This document shows positions 8,648 through 17,078 of a DNA stretch of 64,000 nt, piece after piece. The translations under genes were made by a program, and so were the position numbers. The notes under the pieces are model-generated. The model made no database searches. It was given only the letters and a program-made list of their open reading frames with translations, and had not been told where the DNA came from. The first letter of the stretch is position 1. Every line of letters begins with the position of its first letter. Source of the stretch: Paractinoplanes polyasparticus. Lineage in GTDB: Bacteria > Actinomycetota > Actinomycetes > Mycobacteriales > Micromonosporaceae. The stretch covers positions 142,665 through 206,664 of the forward strand of contig NZ_JAHWFK010000025.1 of NCBI RefSeq assembly GCF_019710575.1. The letters are read 5' to 3'.

Positions 8648-8749
8648 ATGGGCTCCGTGGTCAAGAAGCGCCGCAAGCGTATGGCGAAGAAGAAGCACCG
8701 CAAGCTGCTGCGCAAGACCCGCGTCCAGCGTCGCAAACTCGGTAAGTAG
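8648..8749 (+). CDS. small ribosomal protein bS22 (AURKAIP1/COX24-like)
   Basis: 33-residue, extremely basic protein: MGSVVKKRRKRMAKKKHRK, then LLRKTRVQRRKLGK. This is the actinobacterial extra 30S subunit protein described from mycobacterial ribosomes, homologous to mitochondrial COX24/AURKAIP1. The ATG at 8648 has GAGAGG about 8 nt upstream. It lies between the HTH gene and the epimerase, the conserved context for this gene (Rv0500B in M. tuberculosis, from memory). TACGCT at 8528-8533 is a plausible -10 for its transcript. Confidence 0.93.
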   Translation: MGSVVKKRRKRMAKKKHRKLLRKTRVQRRKLGK

Positions 8750-8839
8750 CCTGCAGCCGGGTCGGGTTGAGGCCCGCCCCGGCTGGGCAGGTTCCTGCCG
8801 TACGCACCGCACCCGCAAGCATCGGAAGGTGCGCCCGAC

Positions 8840-9904
8840 GTGACCTCTCCGCCCCGCGTCGTCGTGGTCACCGGAGTCAGCCGATACCTCGGCGCCCGGG
8901 TGGCCGCTCGTCTCGCCGCCGATTCCCGGGTCGACCGCGTGGTCGGCCTGGATCCGCACGAACCGCCCACAGCTCTGCGCGAGCTGCTGGCCGACGTCGA
9001 GCTGATCCGGGCCGACGCTCGTGCGGCCTCCGGCGCCCTGGCCGGCTTGGGCGCCGAGGCCATCGTGCACCTCGCGGTGACCAGCGCGCCCGACCCGCAA
9101 CACGGCCGGGCGGCGATGAAAGAGCAGAACGTTATCGGGACGATGCAGCTGCTCGCGGCCGCCCAGGCGGCACCGCGGCTGCGCAAGCTCGTGGTGCGTT
9201 CCTCCACGGCCGCCTACGGCGCGTCCTTCCGCGACCCCGGCGTCTTCACCGAGGACACGGAACCGCGGGCGGTGCCCCGGGGCTCGTTCGCGCGCGACAT
9301 CCTCGACATCGAGGGTTATGTCCGCGGCTTCCGCCGCCGCCGGCCCGAGGTGGCGGCCACCGTGCTGCGGTTCGCCCCGTTCATCAGCTCGACGGCCGAC
9401 ACGACGCTGACGCGCTACTTCGCCCAGCCGGTCGTGCCGACCGTGCTCGGCCGCGACGCCCGGCTCCAGTTCGTCCACGTCGACGACGCGCTCGAGATCC
9501 TGCACCGCTCGATCGTCGAGGAGCACCCGGGCACCTTCAACGTGGCCGGGACCGGCATCCTCGCGCTCTCCCAGGCCATCCGCCGGGCCGGGCGCATCTC
9601 GGTGCCGCTGCCCGAGGGCACTCTCTCGACCCTGGCCGGCGTGGCCCGCAACGTGGGCATCGGCCAGATCGGCTTCGACCAGATCGACCTGTTCGTGCAC
9701 GGCCGCGTGGTCGACACGACCCGCCTGGTCGCCGAGTTCGGCTTCACGCCGCGCACCACGGCCGAGGCGTTCGACGATTTCATCAAGGGCCACGCCAACG
9801 GCTCGTCGATCACCGCCGACCGGCTCGCCGCGGCCGAGAAGGCGATCCTCGACGGCATCCGCCGGGTGCGCGCCGGGGCCGCGTCCGGGGGTGACCGGCA
9901 TTGA
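8840..9904 (+). CDS. NAD-dependent epimerase/dehydratase family protein
   Basis: 354-residue extended SDR. The N-terminal Rossmann motif is VVVVTGVSRYLGARVA, a variant of GxxGxxG. Other motifs are AEAIVHLAVTS and VVRSSTAAYG, where the Ser-Thr active region sits; the usual YxxxK is not obvious. FVHVDDALEIL follows. A GTG start at 8840 is preceded by GGAAGG about 10 nt upstream. It overlaps the next gene by 4 nt (TTGA), so the two are translationally coupled. The same pair, called galE2 and an acyltransferase, occurs in mycobacteria. A role in envelope sugar or lipid metabolism is inference. Confidence 0.85.
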   Translation: MTSPPRVVVVTGVSRYLGARVAARLAADSRVDRVVGLDPHEPPTALRELLADVELIRADARAASGALAGLGAEAIVHLAVTSAPDPQHGRAAMKEQNVIGTMQLLAAAQAAPRLRKLVVRSSTAAYGASFRDPGVFTEDTEPRAVPRGSFARDILDIEGYVRGFRRRRPEVAATVLRFAPFISSTADTTLTRYFAQPVVPTVLGRDARLQFVHVDDALEILHRSIVEEHPGTFNVAGTGILALSQAIRRAGRISVPLPEGTLSTLAGVARNVGIGQIGFDQIDLFVHGRVVDTTRLVAEFGFTPRTTAEAFDDFIKGHANGSSITADRLAAAEKAILDGIRRVRAGAASGGDRH

Positions 9905-10905
9905 GTCAGGATGAATTCCGGAGCATGCTGCCGGGGCAGGCCGACTTCACTCTGCCCCGGCCGGCCGAGCCGGTGCGGGTCAACGGCCGACGTCCGATCC
10001 CGGAGGTGCCGTCCATGAACGGGAACGGCCACCACCCCGGCCTCGAGACGCCACCCGACCCGATCGATGTCTGGGATCAGCGTGTGGCTGCCGGGCTGGC
10101 CTTCCTGCGCCGCCGTTTCGCCGGCAACTACGAGGTCGATGACTTCGGCTTCGACCGCGAGCTCAACGACGCCGTCTTCCAGCCCCTGCTGCGAGTGCTC
10201 TATCACGACTGGTTCCGCACCGAGGTGTACGGCATCGAGAACGTGCCCAAGGACGGCGGCGCCCTGGTGGTCGCCAACCACTCGGGCACTGTCGCGCTCG
10301 ACGCCCTGATGCTCGGGGTCGCCATCCGCGATCAGCACCCGCAGGAGCGCCACCTGCGCCTGCTCGGGGCCGACCTGGTGTTCCGCATGCCGGTGGTGAG
10401 CGAGCTGGCCCGCAAGTCGGGCGCGACGGTGGCCTGCAACCCCGACGCCGAGCGCCTGATGAGCACGGGCGAGTTGGTCGGCGTCTTCCCCGAGGGCTTC
10501 AAGGGCATCGGCAAGCGCTTCGCCGACCGCTACAAGCTGCAGCGCTTCGGCCGGGGCGGCTTTGTCTCGGCCGCGTTGCGCACGGGCACACCGATCGTCC
10601 CGGTGGCGATCGTCGGCGCCGAAGAGATCTATCCGATCCTGGCCGACCTCAAGCCGCTGGCCCGGCTGCTCGGCATGCCCTACTTCCCGATCACGCCGAC
10701 CTTCCCGTGGCTGGGCCCGCTGGGCCTGGTGCCGCTGCCGAGCAAGTGGCTGATCCAGTTCTGCCCGCCGATCCCGACCGAGCACCTGACCGACCTGGCC
10801 GACGACCCGATGGTCGTCTACAACCTGGCCGACCAGGTGCGCGAGACCATCCAGGCCTCGTTGCTGGAACTGCTCGAGAAGAGGCCCGATCCGTTCGGTC
10901 TGTGA
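9901..10905 (+). CDS. lysophospholipid acyltransferase family protein (PlsC-like)
   Basis: 334-residue putative glycerolipid acyltransferase. About 100 N-terminal residues are variable; the acyltransferase core begins near VVANHSGTVALDALM, where the canonical H-x4-D is replaced by H-x6-D. FPEGFKGIGK is the FPEG motif, and TPIVPVAIVGAEEIYP is the following strand. TTG 9901 overlaps the upstream stop and has GGGGGTGA 6 nt upstream; an in-frame ATG at 9925 is the alternative. A hairpin terminator follows the stop. The unusual first motif should be checked before assigning catalysis. Confidence 0.85.
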   Translation: MSQDEFRSMLPGQADFTLPRPAEPVRVNGRRPIPEVPSMNGNGHHPGLETPPDPIDVWDQRVAAGLAFLRRRFAGNYEVDDFGFDRELNDAVFQPLLRVLYHDWFRTEVYGIENVPKDGGALVVANHSGTVALDALMLGVAIRDQHPQERHLRLLGADLVFRMPVVSELARKSGATVACNPDAERLMSTGELVGVFPEGFKGIGKRFADRYKLQRFGRGGFVSAALRTGTPIVPVAIVGAEEIYPILADLKPLARLLGMPYFPITPTFPWLGPLGLVPLPSKWLIQFCPPIPTEHLTDLADDPMVVYNLADQVRETIQASLLELLEKRPDPFGL

Positions 10906-10952
10906 CGGCTTGGTGCTTTTGAGTAGCGACCTGTGGGCCTATAGTGACAAGT

Positions 10953-10989
10953 GAGGGGCGGCCCCGGGGAAATCCCGGCACCGCCCCTC
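10953..10989. terminator. bidirectional hairpin terminator
   Basis: A nine-bp outer stem GAGGGGCGG (10953-10961) pairs with CCGCCCCTC (10981-10989) around an inner CCGGG/CCCGG stem. It lies between the convergent acyltransferase and DUF5667 genes. Confidence 0.75.
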
Positions 10990-11015
10990 GCCATGTCTGG
11001 CTGTCGGCTGAGCTG

Positions 11016-12221
11016 TCAGTTGCTCCCGAAGATGCCGCCGAGCAGGCCACCCAGCCCGCCGTCGTCCTCTTCGCCGGCCGGCTGTTGTTGCCGCTGTTGT
11101 TGCTGGAAGGTGTCGTCGGCCGACGGGCTCGCCTGCAGCGGGGTGCCGCCGAGCGGCAGGTCCGGCGCCTGCGACGGCGTCCGCTGCTGGGCCGGCCGCC
11201 GAGCGCCGGCCGAGGTCGTCGGTGCAACGGCAGGGTCGCTCGCGCGCGGCGCCTTCACGTCGTCCTGTCCGGCCGTGCGCGGTTTCTGCTTGTCGTTCTG
11301 CCCGGACGAGCGCGACGGCGGAGCCTGAGCGTCCGTCTCGTCGCCGTCCGCGCAGCCCTTCAGCTTGGGCCCGAGCTTGTCGACGCCTGCCGAGACCGCG
11401 TTGTCGCAGTCCAGTCCGGTCCGCAGGCTTTCCGCGCGCTTGTTCACCGAGTCGAGCAGCCCGATCGACGTCAGCGCCCGCTCCTGGTTGGTGGCGGACA
11501 GCCGGGACAGTGCCGGCGTCAGCGTCCGGCGCTGCTGCTCGGCGAAGTTGTCGACGGTGGACAGCGGCTTGCTGTCCTTGCGGGCCACCGCCGACGTGGT
11601 GAGCAGCTTGACGCCCTTGCGGGTGTCGGCGTCCATGTCGTCGAGCACGCCGCCGAAGCCGGCGTCGTTGCCCGGCATGGCGACGGCCTCGGCCAGTCTG
11701 GTGCGGGCGAAGTCCAGCGACAGCTGGCCCCGCGTGACGTCCGAGCCGGCCATCGCCAGCTGGGCGCGTTCGGTCGAGCGCTTGACCCCGTAGAGGGCGT
11801 CGCCCGGTGATGCGTTCTCGCTAGCCGCGGAGATACCGGAGACCGCCAGCGCGCCGGCGGCTACCCCGATGACGATGGCGCCCCTGGCCCGGATGCGGCC
11901 ACCGTGGCCGAGAAGTCCGTGCCGCAGCCGTCCGGTGCGGGCCGCAGCGGCCGGCTCGGGTTCGGTGTCGGCGGCCCGCGCGGTGTGGCCGATGCCGTCC
12001 CGCTCGGCCGTGGCGACCAGCATGGCCCGTAGCCCGGTGCGGAACTCGGGTTCGACCCGGGCCCCCGGACGTGCCGCGGACAGGCTGCTACCGATGGCGA
12101 CCAGCTCGGCGAGCTGCTCATCGGCCGGACCGCGGCTGTGGTGCCGCCGGCCGCCGGTGCTCTCGTCGAGAAGCTCCGCGAAGCGCTCGGCGCTCCGCCG
12201 GTCGAAGAAGTCGAAGTTCAC
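11016..12221 (-). CDS. DUF5667 protein, putative anti-sigma factor for BldN
   Basis: 401 residues. The cytoplasmic N-terminal region (VNFDFFDRRSAERFAELLDE) is followed by one membrane helix (about 113-131, IVIGVAAGALAVSGISA), a DUF5667 segment (PGDALYGVKRSTERAQLAM) and a disordered Pro/Gln-rich C-terminus ending in GGLGGLLGGIFGSN. This topology matches RsbN, the membrane anti-sigma factor of BldN, and the gene lies just downstream of bldN; binding is inference. GTG 12221 has GGGGAGG about 9 nt upstream. An ECF-type promoter (GTAAC-N17-CGTTT) lies 100 nt upstream. Confidence 0.78.
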   Translation of the reverse strand: MNFDFFDRRSAERFAELLDESTGGRRHHSRGPADEQLAELVAIGSSLSAARPGARVEPEFRTGLRAMLVATAERDGIGHTARAADTEPEPAAAARTGRLRHGLLGHGGRIRARGAIVIGVAAGALAVSGISAASENASPGDALYGVKRSTERAQLAMAGSDVTRGQLSLDFARTRLAEAVAMPGNDAGFGGVLDDMDADTRKGVKLLTTSAVARKDSKPLSTVDNFAEQQRRTLTPALSRLSATNQERALTSIGLLDSVNKRAESLRTGLDCDNAVSAGVDKLGPKLKGCADGDETDAQAPPSRSSGQNDKQKPRTAGQDDVKAPRASDPAVAPTTSAGARRPAQQRTPSQAPDLPLGGTPLQASPSADDTFQQQQRQQQPAGEEDDGGLGGLLGGIFGSN

Positions 12222-12321
12222 CGCGGGCACCTCCCCTCGCTCGTGAATGTCTCGCCGGCTGCATCGCCGGCGGTCGCGACGATGCCGGTGGCCGGCTGGG
12301 CCGCCCGGGGTCGCACTCGGA

Positions 12322-12355
12322 CAAACGCGCGACACGCGTCCCCGGTTACGGGGAC
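12322..12355 (-). promoter_or_regulatory. ECF-type promoter and hairpin upstream of the DUF5667 gene
   Basis: On the minus strand GTAAC (12349-12345), 17 nt, then CGTTTG (12327-12322), fitting the AAC/CGT pattern of ECF sigma promoters. A perfect 7-bp hairpin GTCCCCG/CGGGGAC (12338-12355) overlaps the -35. It may be BldN-dependent. Confidence 0.45.
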
Positions 12356-12390
12356 CAGCACCGCGCATCGGGTATTAGGCGAGAGCCCCG

Positions 12391-13338
12391 TCACGCTTGG
12401 AATCCATCCGGGAGGAGTCGTGCCAGCGCTCGCACTGCCCGGTACTGCAGTGCTTTGATCGCTCCTTCGTTCTTGCCCATGGTCTGTGCGGTCTCGGCCA
12501 CCGAGAAGCCCTGGAGGAAGCGCAGCACGATGCACTCCTGCTGTTCCGGGTTGAGCTGCTTGACCGCGGTGAGCAGGGCGACGTTGGTGATGTGGTCGAC
12601 CACCGAGGATTCCGGGCTGCCCTCGGGGCCGCGGGCCTCGCGGTCGGCGTCGAGCACGTCGCCGGTGGTGACCTCGAGGCGGTAGCGGCCCGACTTGAAG
12701 TGGTCGGCGACCAGGTTGCGGGCGATGGTCACGAGCCAGGCGCCGAGGTCGCGGCCCTGCCAGGTGAAGCTGCCGATGCGCTTGAGCGCGCGCAGGAACG
12801 TGTCCGAGGTGAGGTCCTCGGCCAGCTGGCGGTTGCCGACGCGGAAGTAGACGAACCGGAAGACGGTGTCGACGTACCGGTCGTAGATCAGGCCGAACGC
12901 CTCGGCCTCGCCGGCCTGGGCCCGTTCGACCAGCGCCCACACCTCGGCCGCGGCGTCACCGGGGTCGGGACGAGCCGGATACTTGGGCGGCTCGGAGTCG
13001 CGCTGAGGACCGGTGGTGCTCTGCGACGGAACAACCACAGTCTGCTCGCCCACGGCCGGCGCCTCGGGCAGGTTGCTGCGCTGGCCGGCGGTGGGCTGCG
13101 CGGGCATCGGTGGACGACCGGGCACGGCCACCCGGCCGCCGCCGGCCATCGGCTTGGCGTTGCCGGTGGGTGGCAGCCGCTGGCCCGGCGACTCGTTGAT
13201 GTGGGGGCGGTTGCGGGTCCGCTTGGGTCCGTCGCCGCGGATGGTGTTGACGATCATGTCGTCGACCGAGCGGCGCAGGCCCGTCAGCCCGTCGGCGAGG
13301 GGTCGGTGGTACGGATCCCCGGCGTAAACATGACTCAC
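12391..13338 (-). CDS. bldN: BldN-type developmental ECF sigma factor
   Basis: 315-residue ECF sigma factor. About 115 N-terminal residues form an extension (SHVYAGDPYHRPLADGLTGLR then disordered), as in Streptomyces BldN, which has a removable pro-sequence. Sigma-2 (AFGLIYDRYVDTVFRFVYFR) and FTWQGRDLGAWLVTIARN, VADHFKS and EVTTGDVLDA match BldN closely from memory; sigma-4 is LNPEQQECIVLRFLQGFSVAETAQTMGKNEGAIKALQYRAV (in two segments). GTG 13338 follows GAGGAGG. BldN controls aerial growth and chaplin genes in Streptomyces; in a sporangium former the analogous role is inferred. Cleavage of this extension is not shown. Confidence 0.9.
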   Translation of the reverse strand: MSHVYAGDPYHRPLADGLTGLRRSVDDMIVNTIRGDGPKRTRNRPHINESPGQRLPPTGNAKPMAGGGRVAVPGRPPMPAQPTAGQRSNLPEAPAVGEQTVVVPSQSTTGPQRDSEPPKYPARPDPGDAAAEVWALVERAQAGEAEAFGLIYDRYVDTVFRFVYFRVGNRQLAEDLTSDTFLRALKRIGSFTWQGRDLGAWLVTIARNLVADHFKSGRYRLEVTTGDVLDADREARGPEGSPESSVVDHITNVALLTAVKQLNPEQQECIVLRFLQGFSVAETAQTMGKNEGAIKALQYRAVRALARLLPDGFQA

Positions 13339-13692
13339 TGCGCCTCCTCAACCCGGCGGCTCTGCTCCGACTGCTGATCCGTCCCGCCAGACAGGGATTG
13401 GCAGTGTTTCCGTGCTTTTTGTGGCACAGCGGCCTCCTCGGGATGAGGGGTGGAAACTCATAGCAAAAGGGGTGAAGTGGCCCGCGATACTGCCGACCGA
13501 CCTCACCCAGGGTTTTGGAGTCCGTTACTCAGACGCGAAGTATCACGGACTCCGAACACACGGAGTCGCACACCGTGTGCGCTGCGCGAAAATAGTACGA
13601 AGTGGCGCAGACAAGACACAAGGAACGTCTGACACGATGACCGGCACGGGCACCCGGACGACGGACAAGTTGTCCGCCGTCCACTTCCGTGG
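13339..13692. other. bldN upstream regulatory region with palindromes
   Basis: 354 bp without a gene, comparatively A+T-rich. It holds GGAGTCCG/CGGACTCC (13517-13524 and 13546-13553), GCACACCGTGTGC (13568-13580) and CTGCGC/GCGCAG (13582-13587 and 13605-13610). It separates divergent bldN and the acyl-CoA ligase gene, so these are likely operators. Confidence 0.6.
13568..13580. promoter_or_regulatory. palindrome with BldD-like AC-N5-GT core
   Basis: GCACACCGTGTGC is a perfect 13-bp palindrome. Its core fits the AC-N5-GT of BldD boxes, but the outer T and A are G and C. It lies about 230 bp upstream of bldN, which is a BldD target in Streptomyces. Confidence 0.35.
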
Positions 13693-15207
13693 ATGTTTGT
13701 GCCAGACTCGTGCCTCGTGGACGAAGCAGCCCGCGACGCGGTCGCCGAGGCCGCGGCGCGCCGGCCCGCCGGCCCCGCGCTCATCACCGGCGAAACCACT
13801 CTGACCTGGTCCGATGTCGATCGGCGGGTGACCGCGGCGGCGCATCGGATCGCCGGGCTGGTGTCACCGGGCGGCCGCGTCGCGATCGTCCTCGGCACCT
13901 CGATCGAGTTCGTGGTGACCTACTTCGGTGTGTTGCGGTCCGGGCGCGTCGCCGTGCCGCTCAATCCCGCCTACTCGGCGGATGAGCTCGAGTTCGCGAT
14001 CACCGACTCCGCCGCGGAGCTGATCGTGGCCGAGGAGGACGGGCCGGGTCGCGTACGCCCGCGATTTGATCTTGATTCGGCCGCGCCGGCCGGTGGCTTG
14101 CCCCAGGTGAAGGCGCGTGACCTGGCCGTGCTGCTCTACACCTCGGGAACCAGCGGACGGCCGAAGGGCGCGATGCTGACCCACGCCGCCCTGGACGCCA
14201 ACCACGACCAGCTCGACGCGATCGATCCGCCGGTGGTCGGCGCCGACGACGTGGTGCTGCTCGCGGTGCCGCTCTTCCACGCGTACGGGCTCAACACCGG
14301 TCTCGGCTCCGTCGCGCACCACGCGGCGACCGGCGTGCTGATCGGCCACTTCGACCCGGCGGCCTCGCTGGCGATGATCGCCGAGCGCGGAGTGACCGTG
14401 GTGGTGGGCGTCCCGGGCATGTACTCCGCGTGGTCCCGGCAACCCGGCGTTCAGGTGGCACTACGCAGCGTGCGGTCGGCCGTGTGCGGCGCGGCCCCGC
14501 TGGTGCCCGACGAGATGGCCCGCTTCGGCGTCGCGACCGGCAAGACCATCGTGGTCGGCTATGGGCTGACCGAGACGGCGCCCGTGCTGACCACCACCGC
14601 GGTCAGCGACCGCGGCAAGCCCGGCTCGATCGGGCGGCCGCTGCCCGGCGTCTCGCTGCGGCTGCGCTCCCCGGCCGGTCAGGTGCTCTGGGAGGACGGC
14701 ACCGCGTCGCCCGAGGAGGACCTGGCCGAGCTCGACCTCTCGGTCGAGGACGTGGCCGGCACCGACCCGGGGGAGATCGTGGTGCGCGGGGCCAACCTCT
14801 TCTCCGGCTACTGGCCCGACGGGCGCGGCGGCCCCGGACCCGATGGCTGGTGGGCCACCGGGGACGTCGCCTACGCCGACGCCGACGGCGACCTGCATCT
14901 GGTCGACCGGGTCGACGACCTGATCCTGGTGCACGGCTTCAATGTGTATCCGGCCGAGATCGAGCGGGTGCTGGCCTCGCACCCCGGCGTGGCGGAGTCG
15001 GCCGTGCTCGGGGTGCCCGACGACGAGTCCGGGCAGCGGCCGCACGCGTTCGTGGTGGCCGCCATCGACCCGCCGCCGACCCCGGCCGAGCTGCAGGTCT
15101 ACTGCGCCGCCCAGCTGGCCCGGTTCAAGCTGCCCACGGTCGAGCTGGTGCGTGAGCTTCCCCACTCGGCTACCGGCAAGGTCCGCAAGAGAGAGTTGTT
15201 GGCATGA
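13693..15207 (+). CDS. AMP-dependent acyl-CoA synthetase/ligase
   Basis: 504-residue ANL-superfamily adenylating enzyme. P-loop LLYTSGTSGRPKGAML, A5 motif VVGYGLTETAPVL, GWWATGDVAYADADG with the adenine-ribose Asp, hinge LVDRVDDLILVHGFNVYP and catalytic Lys in SATGKVRKREL are intact. A long-chain or aromatic acid substrate is likely but not defined. ATG 13693 has no ribosome site; GTG 13717 (VDEAARDAV), preceded by CAGACT and 8 nt, is a realistic leaderless start. It overlaps the glutaredoxin gene by 4 nt (ATGA). Confidence 0.9.
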   Translation: MFVPDSCLVDEAARDAVAEAAARRPAGPALITGETTLTWSDVDRRVTAAAHRIAGLVSPGGRVAIVLGTSIEFVVTYFGVLRSGRVAVPLNPAYSADELEFAITDSAAELIVAEEDGPGRVRPRFDLDSAAPAGGLPQVKARDLAVLLYTSGTSGRPKGAMLTHAALDANHDQLDAIDPPVVGADDVVLLAVPLFHAYGLNTGLGSVAHHAATGVLIGHFDPAASLAMIAERGVTVVVGVPGMYSAWSRQPGVQVALRSVRSAVCGAAPLVPDEMARFGVATGKTIVVGYGLTETAPVLTTTAVSDRGKPGSIGRPLPGVSLRLRSPAGQVLWEDGTASPEEDLAELDLSVEDVAGTDPGEIVVRGANLFSGYWPDGRGGPGPDGWWATGDVAYADADGDLHLVDRVDDLILVHGFNVYPAEIERVLASHPGVAESAVLGVPDDESGQRPHAFVVAAIDPPPTPAELQVYCAAQLARFKLPTVELVRELPHSATGKVRKRELLA

Positions 15208-15452
15208 GCCGAGTGACTTTGATCAGCCGGGACGGCTGCCATCTGTGTGAGGAAGCCGAGGCCGTCCTCGACCGGATCATTCCTGGCCAGTGGGTACGGG
15301 TCGACATCGCGACGTCGATCGAGCTCGAGCGCGACTACGGCGACCGGGTGCCGGTGGTGCTGCTCGACGGGGCCGAGCACGGCTACTGGCGGGTGGAAGA
15401 GTCCCGCTTGTTGCGCGATTTGGCTCGACAGCCGGGGGAGCCCCGGCTGTAG
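15204..15452 (+). CDS. glutaredoxin-like thiol protein
   Basis: 82-residue thioredoxin-fold protein with CxxC motif CHLC (MSRVTLISRDGCHLCEEAEAVL), a cis-Pro strand VPVVLLDG and a C-terminal helix. It belongs to the DUF836/glutaredoxin-like family found upstream of hemA in actinobacteria (Rv0508 in M. tuberculosis, from memory). It overlaps the ligase stop by ATGA. Reductant and substrate are unknown. Confidence 0.88.
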   Translation: MSRVTLISRDGCHLCEEAEAVLDRIIPGQWVRVDIATSIELERDYGDRVPVVLLDGAEHGYWRVEESRLLRDLARQPGEPRL

Positions 15453-15463
15453 GTTCTTACGCC

Positions 15464-16105
15464 GTGGCGCGTACTCACCTGGTTTGGGACTGGAACGGCA
15501 CCCTTCTCGACGACCTCAGTCTGGTGGTCTCGTCGACCAACGAGGCCTTCGCGGCGTTCGGCGGGCGGGCGGTCGACGCCGACGAGCATCGCCGCCGGTT
15601 CCGCCGCCCGGTGGCCGAGTTCTACGCCGAGGTGCTCGAGCGGGCGGTCGACGACGAGGAATTCGGCCGGCTCGACCGGATCTTTCATGACGCGTACCGG
15701 CTCGGGCTGACGAACATGACGCTGGCGGCGGACGCCTCGGCCGCGCTGAAGGAGTGGCCGGGTACGCAGTCCCTGCTCTCCATGTGGTTCCACAGCGAGC
15801 TGGTGCCGGCGGTCGAGACGTACGGCCTGGCCGGGATCTTCGCCCGGGTCGACGGGCTACGGGCCGAGCTGGGCGGGCACCTCAAGGCGGGCCACCTGGC
15901 CGAGCACCTGGCCGGGCTGGAACTCGACGGCGAACAGGTCGTGCTGATCGGGGACTCTCTCGACGACGCGGCCGCGGCCGACGCGGTGGGGGGAAAGATC
16001 GTCCTCTACACGGGCGGATTCACCGACCCCTCGCGGCTGCGTGCCTCGGGTCGTCCGGTCGCGGACACTCTGGTCGAAGCGGTCGCGATCGCCCGTACGC
16101 TGTAG
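15464..16105 (+). CDS. HAD-family hydrolase
   Basis: 213-residue haloacid dehalogenase-like phosphatase. Motif I is DWNGTLLDD, with Asn replacing the second acidic residue in D-x-D-G-T, a variant also found in phosphoglycolate-phosphatase-like HADs. Motif III/IV is VVLIGDSLDDAAAADAVG. A helical cap spans about residues 15-90. GTG 15464 is preceded by TAGGTT (15450-15455) and 8 nt, so it may be leaderless. It lies between the thiol protein and rex. Substrate is unknown. Confidence 0.85.
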   Translation: MARTHLVWDWNGTLLDDLSLVVSSTNEAFAAFGGRAVDADEHRRRFRRPVAEFYAEVLERAVDDEEFGRLDRIFHDAYRLGLTNMTLAADASAALKEWPGTQSLLSMWFHSELVPAVETYGLAGIFARVDGLRAELGGHLKAGHLAEHLAGLELDGEQVVLIGDSLDDAAAADAVGGKIVLYTGGFTDPSRLRASGRPVADTLVEAVAIARTL

Positions 16106-16203
16106 CAGGGTGGTCGGTGCCGGGCCGAGCCGGGCATACTCGAATCTTGCGGTCTTTAACACGCCGGATGATCTTTGTCCACCTGCACCACCAAGATCGC
16201 GAT

Positions 16204-16232
16204 TTGTGCACACCTTCACAAGCGCCTACTCT
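16204..16232 (+). promoter_or_regulatory. Rex operator overlapping rex promoter
   Basis: TTGTGCACACCTTCACAA (16204-16221) matches the Rex consensus TTGTGAA-N4-TTCACAA at 13 of 14 positions. Its left half (TTGTGC) also lies exactly 17 bp before TACTCT (16227-16232), giving a -35/-10 pair that Rex would occlude. Confidence 0.85.
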
Positions 16233-16319
16233 TTGATTCCGGAGAGCCCCGGTAGCACAGCCGGTTCAACCAGGCGCCCGAGGGCTCGCAGGTTCGCCAC
16301 CTCGTCGGCACGGAGTCAG

Positions 16320-17078
16320 ATGAGCCAGCAGCGTCACGGAAGCACGCCCGGCAATGCCCCCGGCGAGCGCACCGGTGCCGTCACAGCCTTCCCGGATCTG
16401 CCGGAGGCGACGATCGCACGACTGCCCGAATATCTTCGCGCCCTGCACAATTTGGGCGAGGCCGGTGCGGACACCGTCTCCAGCGAGGGTCTGTCCGCCG
16501 CGGCCGGGGTCAACTCGGCCAAGCTTCGCAAGGATCTCTCGCACCTGGGGTCGTACGGCACGCGGGGTGTCGGCTACGACGTCACCCTGCTGATCGAGCA
16601 GATCGAGTACGTGCTCGGCCTCGACCAGCGCCGGGCGGTCTGCCTGGTCGGCCTCGGTAACCTCGGTCACGCGCTGGCCGGCTACGACGGCTTCGCCAGC
16701 CGCGGCTTCAAGATCGTCGCGCTCTTCGACGCCGACGCGTCCAAGGTCGGCGAAGAGATCCAGGGCCTGACCGTGCGTCACATCGAAGAGCTGGGCCGCG
16801 TCGCGGTGGAAGAGAACATCGCGATCGGCGTGATCGCCACCCCGGCCGGCGCCGCCCAGGCGGTCGCCGACGTGCTGGTCGACGCGGGCGTCACCAGCAT
16901 CCTGAACTTCGCTCCGTGCGTGCTCTCGGTGCCGGCCAACGTCGACGTGCGCAAGGTCGACCTGGCCATCGAGCTGCAGATTCTTTCTTTCCATGAACAC
17001 CGCAAGGCATCGCTGACCGCGTTGCCGGGCGGCCGGTCCGCCACGGCGGCGGGCAACCAGGAGGCGGTCGGGTCGTGA
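16320..17078 (+). CDS. rex: redox-sensing transcriptional repressor Rex
   Basis: 252-residue NADH/NAD+ sensor that represses respiratory and heme genes when NADH is low. The N-terminal winged helix contains TVSSEGLSAAAGVNSAKLRKDLSHLG (in two segments), with GTRGVGYDV following; the Rossmann motif GLGNLG spans 111-116. The C-terminal helix LQILSFHEHRK is the domain-swapping helix. ATG 16320 has GGAG 6 nt upstream; the in-frame upstream extension is non-conserved. A Rex operator overlaps its promoter, so autoregulation is likely. Its stop overlaps the hemA start (GTGA). Confidence 0.96.
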   Translation: MSQQRHGSTPGNAPGERTGAVTAFPDLPEATIARLPEYLRALHNLGEAGADTVSSEGLSAAAGVNSAKLRKDLSHLGSYGTRGVGYDVTLLIEQIEYVLGLDQRRAVCLVGLGNLGHALAGYDGFASRGFKIVALFDADASKVGEEIQGLTVRHIEELGRVAVEENIAIGVIATPAGAAQAVADVLVDAGVTSILNFAPCVLSVPANVDVRKVDLAIELQILSFHEHRKASLTALPGGRSATAAGNQEAVGS

